This document shows, piece after piece, positions 18,288 through 26,175 of a stretch of DNA of 64,000 bases. Source of the stretch: Comamonadaceae bacterium (GTDB lineage: Bacteria; Pseudomonadota; Gammaproteobacteria; Burkholderiales; Burkholderiaceae_C). The stretch covers positions 1 through 64,000 of the forward strand of contig CANFOS010000015.1 of assembly GCA_947448735.1 (NCBI GenBank), written 5' to 3'. The position numbers and the translations under genes were made by a program. Below the pieces are notes generated by a model. The model made no database searches, was not told the origin of the DNA, and saw only the letters and a list, made by a program, of their open reading frames with translations. Position 1 is the stretch's first letter. Every line of letters starts with the position of its first letter.

Positions 18288-19580
18288 ATGGTCACACATT
18301 CATTGGTTAACCGACGCAAGTTGGTCGCACTGATCGCCGCCAGCACCCTGCCTTTGTCTTCGGTGGTTTCCGCGCAGTTCAGGGTCGAGGTTTCCGGGGT
18401 CGGTTTGACACAACTGCCCATTGCGGTGGCTGCTTTTCGCGGAGAGGAACAAGCACCTCAAAAAATTGGCGCCATTGTCAGGGCTGATCTGGAGCGTAGC
18501 GGCGTTTTTCGCCCCGTTGACACCACAGGCGCGGTCATGGACGAGAGCACCCGACCGGACATGACGGTATGGAAGCAAAAGGGTGCTGATTCATTGGTTA
18601 CGGGCAGCATCATGCCTTTGGCGGATGGCCGTTTTGATGTTCGATTGCGCCTGTGGGATGTTGTACGTGGCCAGGATTTGGGCGGACAGAGCTATGCGGT
18701 CACCGCGGCCGACCTGCGCCTTTCAGCGCACCGCATCTCGGACTTTGTTTATGAAAAACTGACGGGCGAAAAAGGCATTTTTTCAACCCGTATTGCTTAT
18801 GTGACCAAGAGCGCGCAGCGGTTTACGCTGTGGGTGGCAGATGCCGATGGTGAAAATGCACAATCGGCGCTTGCCAGTCCTGAACCCATCATTTCCCCAG
18901 CATGGTCGCCCAATGGTTCGCAGCTGGCCTATGTGTCTTTTGAGTCTCGCAAGCCCGTGATTTATGCGCATGATGTGGCAAGCGGCAAGCGACGATTGTT
19001 GGCGAACTTCCGAGGCTCCAACAGTGCTCCGGCCTGGTCACCCGATGGCCGGCAAATTGTGGCTACCTTGAGCCGCGATGGCGGATCCCAGCTTTACGTC
19101 ATGGACGCCAACGGTGGAGAACCCAAGCGCTTGACCCAATCGCCAAGCATTGACACCGAGCCCGTCTATGCGCCGGACGGCAGAAGTATTTACTTTGTCA
19201 GCGACAGGGGCGGTGCGCCGCAAATTTACCGCATGCCTGCGTCCGGCGGCAATGCCGAAAGGGTCACTTTCAGTGGTAACTACAACATCTCGCCAGCGAT
19301 CAGTCCTGACGGCAAGTACTTGGCGTATGTGTCGCGTATCAGCGGTGCTTTCAAGCTACAGGTCATGGATCTTGCCACCAACGCCGTGACGCAACTGACC
19401 GACACAAGTGCCGACGAGAGTCCCAGTTTCGCGCCCAACAGCCGCCTGATTGTGTATGCCACACTGCAACAGGGACGTGAAGCGTTGATGACCAGTACGG
19501 TCGATGGAAAAATCAAAGCCAGATTGGCCGGTGCCAGTGGCGACATTCGAGAGCCTGACTGGGGGCCTTACTCCCGTTAG
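18288..19580 (+). CDS. tolB: Tol-Pal system periplasmic beta-propeller TolB
   Basis: TolB is the periplasmic partner of Pal, OmpA and TolA and keeps the outer membrane constricted at division. The 430-residue protein has a signal peptide ending near VVSAQ, an N-terminal alpha/beta domain (residues about 30-160), and repeated propeller blades such as [20 protein letters not shown] and [20 protein letters not shown]. pal and cpoB follow directly. The usual upstream tolQ, tolR and tolA are absent here; glycosyltransferase genes precede it instead. Confidence 0.97.
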   Translation: MVTHSLVNRRKLVALIAASTLPLSSVVSAQFRVEVSGVGLTQLPIAVAAFRGEEQAPQKIGAIVRADLERSGVFRPVDTTGAVMDESTRPDMTVWKQKGADSLVTGSIMPLADGRFDVRLRLWDVVRGQDLGGQSYAVTAADLRLSAHRISDFVYEKLTGEKGIFSTRIAYVTKSAQRFTLWVADADGENAQSALASPEPIISPAWSPNGSQLAYVSFESRKPVIYAHDVASGKRRLLANFRGSNSAPAWSPDGRQIVATLSRDGGSQLYVMDANGGEPKRLTQSPSIDTEPVYAPDGRSIYFVSDRGGAPQIYRMPASGGNAERVTFSGNYNISPAISPDGKYLAYVSRISGAFKLQVMDLATNAVTQLTDTSADESPSFAPNSRLIVYATLQQGREALMTSTVDGKIKARLAGASGDIREPDWGPYSR

Positions 19581-19627
19581 TCGCTTGCACCATATGATTG
19601 AAATCAACTGTTTTACAAGGGGAACTC

Positions 19628-20179
19628 ATGAAACACATCATCTCTTCAAGCTTCGCAACTCTCGCCATGGTGGCTTTGCTCACGGCTTGCGGCTCCAGCG
19701 TCAAACTCGACGAAGTGCCGGTAGAAAACCGCACCGGTGCAGTTGTTACACCGCAGCCAATGCCAATGCCAGCGCCCAGCGATGTTTTAAGCAAGGCTGT
19801 CGCACCCGCTGAAATTGCAGCCACCAGCGTCAGCGCTGCTGGCCCGATGGGTGTGACAAAAGTCATTTACTTTGACTACGACAGCTTCACCATCAAGCCA
19901 GAATTTCAAGGCGCGGTAGAAGCGCATGCAAAATACATGGCGGTCAACAAGACCCGCAAGCTGGCTATCGAAGGCCACACAGACGAGCGCGGTGGCCGGG
20001 AATACAACCTGGCCTTGGGCCAAAAACGTGCTGAGGCTGTTCGCCGCGCCCTGAGCCTGTTGGGCGTGACGGATGCGCAAGTCGAAGCGGTGAGTTTTGG
20101 CAAAGAAAAGCCGGTCAACAGTGGCGCGGACGAGGCCGCTTTGGCTAAAAACCGCCGCGCAGAACTCAGCTACCGATAA
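19628..20179 (+). CDS. pal: Peptidoglycan-associated lipoprotein Pal
   Basis: Pal anchors the outer membrane to peptidoglycan. I begin it at ATG 19628 with a strong AAGGGGAACTC ribosome-binding site; the longer frame is not conserved. A lipoprotein signal ends in LLTAC, making the Cys at about residue 20 the lipidated one. After a Pro-rich linker, the OmpA-like domain has VIYFDYDSFTIKPEF, EGHTDERGGREYNLALGQ and KNRRAELSYR, with the conserved Asp and Arg that bind diaminopimelate. It is 183 residues, normal for the family. Confidence 0.97.
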   Translation: MKHIISSSFATLAMVALLTACGSSVKLDEVPVENRTGAVVTPQPMPMPAPSDVLSKAVAPAEIAATSVSAAGPMGVTKVIYFDYDSFTIKPEFQGAVEAHAKYMAVNKTRKLAIEGHTDERGGREYNLALGQKRAEAVRRALSLLGVTDAQVEAVSFGKEKPVNSGADEAALAKNRRAELSYR

Positions 20180-20194
20180 AAGATTGAACGACTC

Positions 20195-20989
20195 ATGAAC
20201 GCAGCAAGGATTTTTCGCAATTTTCTGCCTATCGGTGCATTGAGCCTGCTGGCTTTGACCGCGCACGCCGCCTTGTTTGACGACGACGAGGCGCGCAAGG
20301 CGATTCTTGATTTGAGGCAAAAGGTGGATGCGCAACAACAGCGCAATATCGAAGAGTTGAAGAAGTCCAGCGATGAGTTCAAGAAGGTCGGCGACGAGAA
20401 CGCCCAATTGCGCCGCAGCGTTCTGGATCTGTCCAACCAAATCGAAGTTTTGCGCGCTGACATTGCCAAACTGCGTGGCCAGAACGAGCAGCTGGCGCGC
20501 GAGGTGGCCGACATTCAGCGCAAACAAAAGGACATCAGCCAAGGTTTGGATGAGCGGCTGCGCAAGTTTGAACCATCCAAAATAAGCGTTGACGGTCAGG
20601 AGTTTGTGGCAACTCCTGACGAGGTTCGAGGTTATGGTGTGGCTTTGGCAATACTGCGAAAAGGCGATTTCGCAACAGCGCAAACCTCTTTCATTGACTT
20701 TATCAACCGCTACCCGTCCAGTGGCTACAGTACGTCCGCGCTGTTCTGGCTGGGCAATGCGCAGTACGCGCTACGCGCTTACCGCGAGGCGATTGTCAAC
20801 TTCAAATCAGTGGTTGCGCTGTCGCCTGAGCACGTGCGCGCACCAGAAGCGGCTTTGTCAATTGCCAATTGCCAGATTGAACTCAAAGACAAAGTTGCCG
20901 CCCGCAAAACATTGACCGACCTGATCAATGTGTATCCCCAATCTGAAGCCGCTTCAGTTGCCAAAGAGCGTTTGACCAAGCTCAAGTAG
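20195..20989 (+). CDS. cpoB: Cell division coordinator CpoB (YbgF)
   Basis: CpoB is a periplasmic protein that links Tol-Pal with peptidoglycan synthesis by PBP1B. The 264-residue sequence has a signal peptide ending near LTAHAA, a coiled coil (residues about 35-120; ILDLRQKVDAQQQRNIEELK and following heptads), and C-terminal TPR-like repeats (YPSSGYSTSALFWLGNAQYA; YPQSEAASVAKERLTKLK). It lies 15 bp after pal, the standard last gene of the cluster. Confidence 0.93.
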   Translation: MNAARIFRNFLPIGALSLLALTAHAALFDDDEARKAILDLRQKVDAQQQRNIEELKKSSDEFKKVGDENAQLRRSVLDLSNQIEVLRADIAKLRGQNEQLAREVADIQRKQKDISQGLDERLRKFEPSKISVDGQEFVATPDEVRGYGVALAILRKGDFATAQTSFIDFINRYPSSGYSTSALFWLGNAQYALRAYREAIVNFKSVVALSPEHVRAPEAALSIANCQIELKDKVAARKTLTDLINVYPQSEAASVAKERLTKLK

Positions 20990-21017
20990 GCGCCCGCCGT
21001 GCCTTTAAAATCAAGGT

Positions 21018-22133
21018 ATGGACATCTCACTACTCAAGACGCTGACAACACAGGTTCTGTGGGCCGCGTTCATTCTTTCTGTGTTGTTCGGCGCGGTTGC
21101 CCAGCGCACCCACTTTTGCACCATGGGTGCCGTCAGCGACATTGTCAACATGAGCGACTGGACGCGCATGCGCCAGTGGGGCATGGCGGTTGGCGTGGCC
21201 ATGATTGGCTTTTACACCTTGGCAGCGTTAGGGCTGATTGACCCGTCGAAAACGCTTTATGCCTCCAACCGCTTGATCTGGTTGTCGGCTCTGGTTGGCG
21301 GCTTGATGTTTGGGTTTGGCATGGTATTGGCGTCAGGTTGCGGGAGCAAGACGCTGGTGCGCATCGGCGGCGGCAACCTCAAATCTGTGGTGGTGTTCGT
21401 GGTCATGGCTGTGGCCGCATTTGCCACGCTCAAAGGCGTCACGGCCGTGTTGCGTGTCGCGACGGTTGACCGGGTTTCGGTCGAGTTTGCGAGCAATGCA
21501 GCCCTGCCCAACTGGCTGGGCAGCGCCATGAGCCTTGGCGTGACGGGTGCCGGGCTGATTGTGGCGCTTGTGTTGGGCTTGAGCCTGATTGTCTGGGCCA
21601 TGCTGGGCCGCGATTTTGTGCGATTTGACAACCTGCTCGCTGGCTTGGGCTTGGGCCTGATTGTTGCCGCCATGTGGTGGGTCAGCGGCCGCTTGGGCTA
21701 TGTCGCTGAACACCCTGAAACCCTGCAAGAGGCGTTTTTGGCCACCAACTCTGGCCGTATGGAAGCCCTGAGCTTTGTGTCCCCGGTCGCCTACACCATC
21801 GACTGGCTGATGTTCTTCAGCGACAAGTCCAAGGTACTCACGATCGGTATCGTGTCGGTGTTTGGCGTGGTGCTGGGGTCTGCCGCCTACGCGGTGGCTA
21901 CCCAAACGTTTCGCTGGGAAGGTTTTCGTGATGTTGAAGACACCGCCAACCACTTGGTGGGCGCTGTTCTCATGGGCGTGGGCGGCGTGGCCGCGATGGG
22001 CTGCACCGTAGGGCAGGGCCTGTCCGGTTTGTCGACCTTGAGTGCTACCAGTTTTGTAGCTGTTGCGGCAATTGTTGCGGGTGCGGTGGTTGCCCTCAAA
22101 TACCAGTTGTGGCGCTTGGAGCGCAGCATCTAG
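21018..22133 (+). CDS. YeeE/YedE-family sulfur-compound transporter
   Basis: The 371-residue membrane protein is made of two related halves with about nine or ten hydrophobic helices. Conserved Cys motifs are visible: RTHFCTMGAVSD in the first helix pair, VLASGCGSKTLVR, and AAMGCTVGQGLSGL near the end. In the family (for example TsuA) such Cys residues relay thiosulfate or sulfide across the inner membrane. TcdA, a ThiF-like enzyme, overlaps its stop; the functional link, if any, is unproven. A possible copy of repeat A sits at the C-terminal coding end (22044). Confidence 0.88.
   Translation: MDISLLKTLTTQVLWAAFILSVLFGAVAQRTHFCTMGAVSDIVNMSDWTRMRQWGMAVGVAMIGFYTLAALGLIDPSKTLYASNRLIWLSALVGGLMFGFGMVLASGCGSKTLVRIGGGNLKSVVVFVVMAVAAFATLKGVTAVLRVATVDRVSVEFASNAALPNWLGSAMSLGVTGAGLIVALVLGLSLIVWAMLGRDFVRFDNLLAGLGLGLIVAAMWWVSGRLGYVAEHPETLQEAFLATNSGRMEALSFVSPVAYTIDWLMFFSDKSKVLTIGIVSVFGVVLGSAAYAVATQTFRWEGFRDVEDTANHLVGAVLMGVGGVAAMGCTVGQGLSGLSTLSATSFVAVAAIVAGAVVALKYQLWRLERSI
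22044..22100 (+). repeat. Possible dispersed repeat A inside the YeeE/YedE gene
   Basis: The sequence GCTACCAGTTTTGTAGC followed by TGTTGCGGC has the size and inverted-repeat form of repeat A, and is read as Ala-Thr-Ser-Phe-Val-Ala in the same phase as other copies. The distal TTGGCC-AGGCC block is not clear, so this may be a decayed copy or chance. Confidence 0.3.
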
Positions 22134-22948
22134 TGTTAGACACTGCTGATCTGGAGCGTCGCTTCGGGGGGCTGGCAAGGCTTTATGGGACTGAAGGTGC
22201 CAGACGGATTCGAGCCGCTCATGTGGTGGTGGTCGGCATTGGCGGCGTGGGGTCTTGGGCCGCAGAAGCTTTGGCGCGCAGCGGTGTCGCGCGTTTGACG
22301 CTGATTGACCTGGACCATATTTCCGAGTCCAATGTCAACCGCCAGATTCATGCTCTGAGTAGCACGCTGGGACAGTCCAAAGTGCAGGCCATGCGCGAAC
22401 GCATCGCCCAGATCAACCCCGAATGCGACGTGCGCTGTGTTGAAGAGTTTGTCGATGCTGCCAACTGGCCCGCCATTGCTCAGATCGACACCACAGCACC
22501 ATCACTTTCAATTTTGGATGCCTGCGATCAGGTCAAAGCTAAAACCGCCATGGCTGCCTGGGCCATGAACAAGGGCGTCAACTTCATCACAGTAGGCGCA
22601 GCTGGCGGCAAACGCCTTGCATACAAGGTTGAAATTGACGACCTGTCGCTCACCACACATGACCCTTTGCTGGCCCAGCTGCGATATCGCCTGCGAAAAG
22701 AACACAGCGGCGCACGCCAAGGAAAAATGAAGGTGAGCTGCGTCTTCAGCCGCGAATCATTGATGCAGCCCAAGTCTGACGCGCAAACCAGCGGCACCGA
22801 TGCACCTCAAGCCGACAACACCCTGAACTGCCACGGGTATGGGTCGGTCGTTAGCGTGACGGCAACATTCGGTATTTGCGCGGCAGGCTGGTTGCTGGAC
22901 GAAATTGCCAGTCACGACTTTGCAAAGAGGGCAAAAATAACGCTATAA
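22133..22948 (+). CDS. tcdA: tRNA threonylcarbamoyladenosine dehydratase
   Basis: TcdA (CsdL) is an E1-like ATP-dependent enzyme that cyclises t6A37 in tRNA to ct6A. The protein has RFGGLARLYGTEGARRIRAA, the nucleotide-binding VVVVGIGGVGSWAAEALARS, and IDLDHISESNVNRQIHALSS. I start it at the GTG at 22133, which overlaps the TAG stop of the transporter; a GTG at 22109 adds eight unconserved residues. The last codons contain the tRNA-Lys promoter. It sits next to a tRNA gene, but no functional tie is implied. Confidence 0.92.
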   Translation: MLDTADLERRFGGLARLYGTEGARRIRAAHVVVVGIGGVGSWAAEALARSGVARLTLIDLDHISESNVNRQIHALSSTLGQSKVQAMRERIAQINPECDVRCVEEFVDAANWPAIAQIDTTAPSLSILDACDQVKAKTAMAAWAMNKGVNFITVGAAGGKRLAYKVEIDDLSLTTHDPLLAQLRYRLRKEHSGARQGKMKVSCVFSRESLMQPKSDAQTSGTDAPQADNTLNCHGYGSVVSVTATFGICAAGWLLDEIASHDFAKRAKITL

Positions 22949-22949
22949 T
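22920..22949 (+). promoter_or_regulatory. Sigma-70-type promoter of tRNA-Lys
   Basis: A TTGCAA hexamer at 22920-22925 and a perfect TATAAT at 22944-22949 are spaced by 18 bases and lie 34 bases upstream of the tRNA. The -35 box is inside the tcdA coding sequence and the -10 box ends just after its stop. Confidence 0.75.
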
Positions 22950-22983
22950 CTTTGGCTTGGCTACCTACAAGGTAGTCAAAAAC

Positions 22984-23059
22984 GGGACCTTAGCTCAGTT
23001 GGTAGAGCAGCGGACTTTTAATCCGTTTGTCGTGGGTTCGACCCCCGCAGGTCCCACCA
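22984..23059 (+). tRNA. tRNA-Lys (anticodon TTT)
   Basis: A 76-nt cloverleaf: acceptor GGGACCT pairs with AGGTCCC, the D-arm is TAGCTCAGTTGGTAGAGCA, the anticodon loop reads CTTTTAA with anticodon TTT, and the T-arm contains GGGTTCGACCCC. The discriminator A and the CCA end are encoded. It is followed by a strong terminator and then by an accessory island, which makes its 3' end a plausible integration target. Confidence 0.98.
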
Positions 23060-23065
23060 AATACA

Positions 23066-23099
23066 AGCCTCGTAGCCGCACTGGTTACGGGGCTTTTTT
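23066..23099 (+). terminator. Rho-independent terminator after tRNA-Lys
   Basis: The arm AGCCTCGTAGCC (23066-23077) pairs with GGTTACGGGGCT (23083-23094) over 12 positions with two G-U wobbles and a five-base loop, and is followed by a run of six T. Confidence 0.9.
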
Positions 23100-23193
23100 G
23101 CTATACAAGCTGTAGTAAATGCCGTTTTGCGTGGCCTTGGATAGGGGCTCAGGTCGGGCTTTTGGGCAGTTTTCCTGCCAACCATGATCAAAA

Positions 23194-23206
23194 GGGGTCT
23201 GACCCC
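23194..23206. repeat. Perfect palindromic motif GGGGTCTGACCCC
   Basis: A 13-bp inverted repeat with a central T, followed by AATTCCTC, at the left edge of the recombinase remnant. Similar GGGGTC-GACCCC-AATTC strings are familiar to me from insertion-linked repeats in betaproteobacteria, but I cannot verify a family here. Confidence 0.4.
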
Positions 23207-23693
23207 AATTCCTCACAATCGTCACAGAGTTCGTTGACACTCGAATCTCTGGAGCAAAAGGTCGTTCGGAGAGACCAGCACTCAACAAAATGATGAAAGC
23301 AGCAACTCAAGGACGATTTGACATAGTTCTGGTTTGGTCTATTGACCGGTTGGGCAGAAGTCTCCAGAATCTTATAGAACTGCTAAATGAACTGCAATCA
23401 ATGCGAATGACTTGATGTTTCTTCACCAGCGTATGGACACGAGCAGTTCAAGTGGTCGCATGATGTTCAGCATCTTCGGTGCATTGGCAGAGTTTGAGCG
23501 CAATCTGATTCGTGAACGGGTGGTTGCGGGACAGAATCGTGCACAGGCAAAGGGTATCAAGATGGGCAGACCGAGCAAGATGAATGATGCTCTTCCGTCA
23601 GCAATTCAACTTCTGCGTTCTAAGGTAATGGGTATCAAACAGATTGCTCTGGAAGTTGGGGTTGGAGTTGGAGCTATTTATTCGGTAATTTAA
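23203..23693 (+). pseudogene. Serine resolvase/invertase, frameshifted and N-terminally truncated
   Basis: The first frame (to the TGA at 23413) reads FVDTRISGAKGRSERPALNK and VLVWSIDRLGRSLQNLIELL, the middle of a Tn3/Pin-type serine recombinase. The protein then continues in another frame (INANDLMFLHQRMDTSSSSG, then FGALAEFERNLIRERVVAGQ, ending with a helix-turn-helix QIALEVGVGVGAIYSVI). The shift falls near 23400. The N-terminal catalytic Ser segment is missing; an in-frame stop lies at 23200. It is therefore inactive as it stands, unless the frameshift is a sequencing error, which would not restore the N-terminus. Confidence 0.85.
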
Positions 23694-23705
23694 AGTAAGG
23701 TAATC

Positions 23706-24602
23706 ATGCGTTCATTATTAATATTTTTATTTATTACATTTTCTTCACTTAATGCAAATGCACAATTAGGTGACTTATTTAAAAAAATTGGCGACGCGGT
23801 CGATTCAATTACTAAGAAAAATAAAGATGATTCAACTGTTTCAAATCAGGTGAAAAATAAAAATCTTGATAGCGAAAATGAAAATCCAAATAGCAATAAT
23901 GAATCAAACGAGATTTCTCAAGCTGTAAAGTCCAATTCAGAAACCAACTCTACTAATCAGTTGAATAAGAATTCCTCAATAACACCTCAAGAAATAGATA
24001 TTCGTGGTTTTAGAATTGGAATGTCTATTAAAGAAGCACTTGATAACATTAAAAAAACAGTACCTAAAACCGAAGGTCTTGATAATTGCAGAATATTAAG
24101 TCTAGGTGCGATAGATTTCCCTCAACTTTTTCTAAATGGGGATCAGTATATATTTTGTAATCAGTTTAAATTTTTTAATAAGTCCAGTGATAAATTTGAA
24201 CTTTATTTTATTAACTCTGCATTAGTTTTATTAAACATTAATATTACCAATCCCTTTGATATTGAAGGCGACTATACAAAAATTTTAATGATTCCTGACT
24301 ACTATATTGCTTTGACTGAGAAATTTTCTGTCTCCCCAAATTTTTTGCAGAGTGGAGGTGAAAAAGATAGATTTAACAATAATTGGGAATATAATTCAAA
24401 ATTTAGCGACAAAAATGGAAGCACTGTTCGTGTTGACGGATCTTGTCGTGGTACTAACTATGGCGCTCAATGCCGAGGTAGTGTCATACGATTATTTGTA
24501 AAAGATTACCCCAATATTTTGGAATCAAGAAAAGTCAAAACCAAAGAATTAACCAATTTATACAACGAAAAAATAAAAGAAAATAACAAATCTAAACTTT
24601 AA
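23706..24602 (+). CDS. Secreted hypothetical protein, AT-rich island gene
   Basis: I do not recognise the family. The 298-residue protein has a clear Sec signal peptide (MRSLLIFLFITFSSLNANAQ, cleavage before the Gln), a polar Asn/Ser/Lys-rich stretch (residues about 40-95) and a globular part starting IDIRGFRIGMSIKEALDNIK. The GFRIGMS motif followed by a helix recalls small periplasmic repeat domains, but this is weak. Four Cys residues in the mature part (in DNCRIL, FCNQF, GSCRG, AQCRG) could form disulfides. It is strongly AT-rich, is preceded by GTAAGGTA as ribosome-binding site, and lies 12 bp before another secreted protein. Confidence 0.75.
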   Translation: MRSLLIFLFITFSSLNANAQLGDLFKKIGDAVDSITKKNKDDSTVSNQVKNKNLDSENENPNSNNESNEISQAVKSNSETNSTNQLNKNSSITPQEIDIRGFRIGMSIKEALDNIKKTVPKTEGLDNCRILSLGAIDFPQLFLNGDQYIFCNQFKFFNKSSDKFELYFINSALVLLNINITNPFDIEGDYTKILMIPDYYIALTEKFSVSPNFLQSGGEKDRFNNNWEYNSKFSDKNGSTVRVDGSCRGTNYGAQCRGSVIRLFVKDYPNILESRKVKTKELTNLYNEKIKENNKSKL

Positions 24603-24614
24603 TAGGATTAAGAA

Positions 24615-25115
24615 ATGAAAAACATTACTATATTTATATTTTTTGCGTTATCATTATTTAATAATGTATTTTCTCAGCAATTCTTTACGACTGGTAAAAT
24701 GTTACTAGAACTTGAAGAATTTAAAGAATTTACATCCAAGGCGGAATGGGATAAGCAATATTCTAATAAAAGTGAAAATATTCCTTCAAACATTCAAAAT
24801 TTAAAGAATCAAGATAAAGCAACATCAAAAATACCAAAGCCCAACATCGCTACAAAAGAGGATGAAGAAAAAGTGTATAGGAGTTCAAATTTTGGTGGCG
24901 TTGGAATGCCCACCACTTCATTAAATGCGATGGGAATTATTAAAGGGACCGATATTGATAAAACCAACAATAATCGAGTATCAGCAGATGGTAGTTGGAT
25001 AGAAAAAAATAAGAGAATAGCTCTTGAAAATGAACAGCAAAGAAAAGAAAGAGATATTAAAGAGCAAGAAATTAAGGAACGCAGGAATAAATTAAAGAAT
25101 TCCATGCCGCAGTAA
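24615..25115 (+). CDS. Secreted hypothetical protein, second gene of the AT-rich pair
   Basis: The family is unknown. The 166-residue protein has a signal peptide (MKNITIFIFFALSLFNNVFS then QQFF), a Lys/Asn-rich middle, a short Gly-containing segment SSNFGGVGMPTTSLNAMG, and a highly charged C-terminal helix with ENEQQRKERDIKEQEIKERR that is likely a coiled coil. An AGGATTAAGAA ribosome-binding site precedes the ATG. Spacing (12 bp) and composition indicate co-transcription with the 298-residue neighbour; both would act outside the cytoplasm. Confidence 0.72.
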   Translation: MKNITIFIFFALSLFNNVFSQQFFTTGKMLLELEEFKEFTSKAEWDKQYSNKSENIPSNIQNLKNQDKATSKIPKPNIATKEDEEKVYRSSNFGGVGMPTTSLNAMGIIKGTDIDKTNNNRVSADGSWIEKNKRIALENEQQRKERDIKEQEIKERRNKLKNSMPQ

Positions 25116-25230
25116 GAATTTAATCAATAACCATCTGCTTTCTGAACCAGCAGAATCCAGTGATGTCTCCACTCGACGACATGACCACAGTCGAATTTTC
25201 ACGCGCACTAGTTGTATAGATTCGCTGCTG

Positions 25231-25446
25231 CTACGCAGGAACATCACCACCTGCCCCGAGTGCGCGATACACAGACGCTTTCGATAGACCATAGTGCTTC
25301 ATCAAGTCTTTAATCAGTAGACCATCAGTGCGTTTCTGACGCATCTCAACGACCTGTGTATCTGTCAGTGACTTCTTTCGACCGAATTTCACACCAGACT
25401 TTCGTGCGTGTGAAATACCGTCCATGATGGCTATCAGCTTCTTTAT
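25231..25446 (-). pseudogene. C-terminal remnant of a serine recombinase
   Basis: The minus-strand frame reads ISHARKSGVKFGRKKSLTDT followed by a helix-turn-helix KDLMKHYGLSKASVYRALG, the DNA-binding end of Pin/Tn3-type recombinases. The catalytic domain is missing; the frame runs into the dihydropyrimidinase remnant at about 25447. It differs in sequence from the recombinase remnant at 23203 and points toward it, so the two AT-rich genes lie between converging recombinase fragments. Confidence 0.7.
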
Positions 25447-25705
25447 GTGCTGGCGCTGGCGCGCCGAGAGGGCGCCCTAGTCATGTTACATGCCGAAAAC
25501 CACGACATGATCCGCTGGATCACCCGGCGCCTGCTGGAGCGCGGGCAGAGTGCGCCTGCTTTACACGCCGTGGCACATAACCCGCTCGCCGAGAGCGAAG
25601 CCGCCCACGCCGCTTCTATTTTCCGAAGGGGTCGGACAAGCAAGAATCAGCATCAATGAATTCGTGGCGCTCACGTCCACCAATCATGCGCGCACTAACG
25701 TTTGA
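25447..25705 (+). pseudogene. Dihydropyrimidinase (D-hydantoinase) remnant with internal deletion
   Basis: Two pieces of one enzyme are visible. The first frame reads LALARREGALVMLHAENHDM then IRWITRRLLERGQ and AHNPLAESEAAH. From about 25616 a different frame continues LFSEGVGQARISINEFVALT then STNHAR and stops at 25703. These blocks are normally separated by well over a hundred residues in dihydropyrimidinase, so an internal deletion with frameshift has joined them; the N-terminal metal-site region and the C-terminus are also lost. The intact enzyme opens the dihydropyrimidine or hydantoin ring. Confidence 0.8.
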
Positions 25706-25770
25706 TTAACCACAAATGTGTCTGCGGAGCACTGGGCCGCTACTTTTGCCAAGACCGCGTTATGAGATGG

Positions 25771-26175
25771 TTACAGTAGTAATAAGAAACCGGCAGCTGC
25801 CGCACTTGCTCCGCCCCCTTCATAATATCCAACAACATCTTTTTTGCCATAATAATTACCGTTGTAAATCTTCCCTTCCTCATAATAACCAATAACGTCT
25901 TTCTTGCCGTAATAATTGCCGTTGTAAATCTTCCCTGCCTCATAATATCCAACAACATCCTTTTTACCGTAGTAATTGCCATTATAGATTAAACCATTTT
26001 CAATGTAACCTATCACAACTTTTTTGCCGTAATAGTTGCCGCTGTAAATCTTTCCTGCTTCAAAATATCCAATGATCTCTTTTTTGCCGTAATAATTGCC
26101 ATCGTAAATTTTTGTTTGCGCATTTGCAGAGCTAAATGCGAGAAAGAAAGTTAAAAATATCAATAAGTTTTTCAT
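25771..26175 (-). CDS. Secreted protein with five 20-residue beta-type repeats
   Basis: The 134-residue protein has a signal peptide (MKNLLIFLTFFLAFSSANAQ), then five head-to-tail repeats of exactly 20 residues at 23-42, 43-62, 63-82, 83-102 and 103-122, each close to IYNGNYYGKKDVVGYYEAGK, and a hydrophobic end ASAAAAGFLLLL. The Tyr/Gly-rich pattern with alternating strands resembles small beta-flower or MORN-like repeat proteins, in which each repeat forms a hairpin. Function is unknown; surface binding is a guess. Like the two AT-rich genes nearby, its predicted mature N-terminus is Gln. The repeat DNA is a clear 60-bp tandem array. Confidence 0.8.
   Translation of the reverse strand: MKNLLIFLTFFLAFSSANAQTKIYDGNYYGKKEIIGYFEAGKIYSGNYYGKKVVIGYIENGLIYNGNYYGKKDVVGYYEAGKIYNGNYYGKKDVIGYYEEGKIYNGNYYGKKDVVGYYEGGGASAAAAGFLLLL
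25810..26109 (-). repeat. Five tandem 60-bp coding repeats
   Basis: Five units of 60 bp encode residues 23-122 of the secreted repeat protein. Units three to five are the most alike, so the array probably grew by recent duplication at that end. There are no spacers, so it is not a CRISPR array. Confidence 0.85.

Noticed and set aside
25810..26109. Regular 60-bp repeats that could suggest a CRISPR array
   Set aside because: Units are contiguous without unique spacers and encode a perfect 20-residue protein repeat behind a signal peptide.
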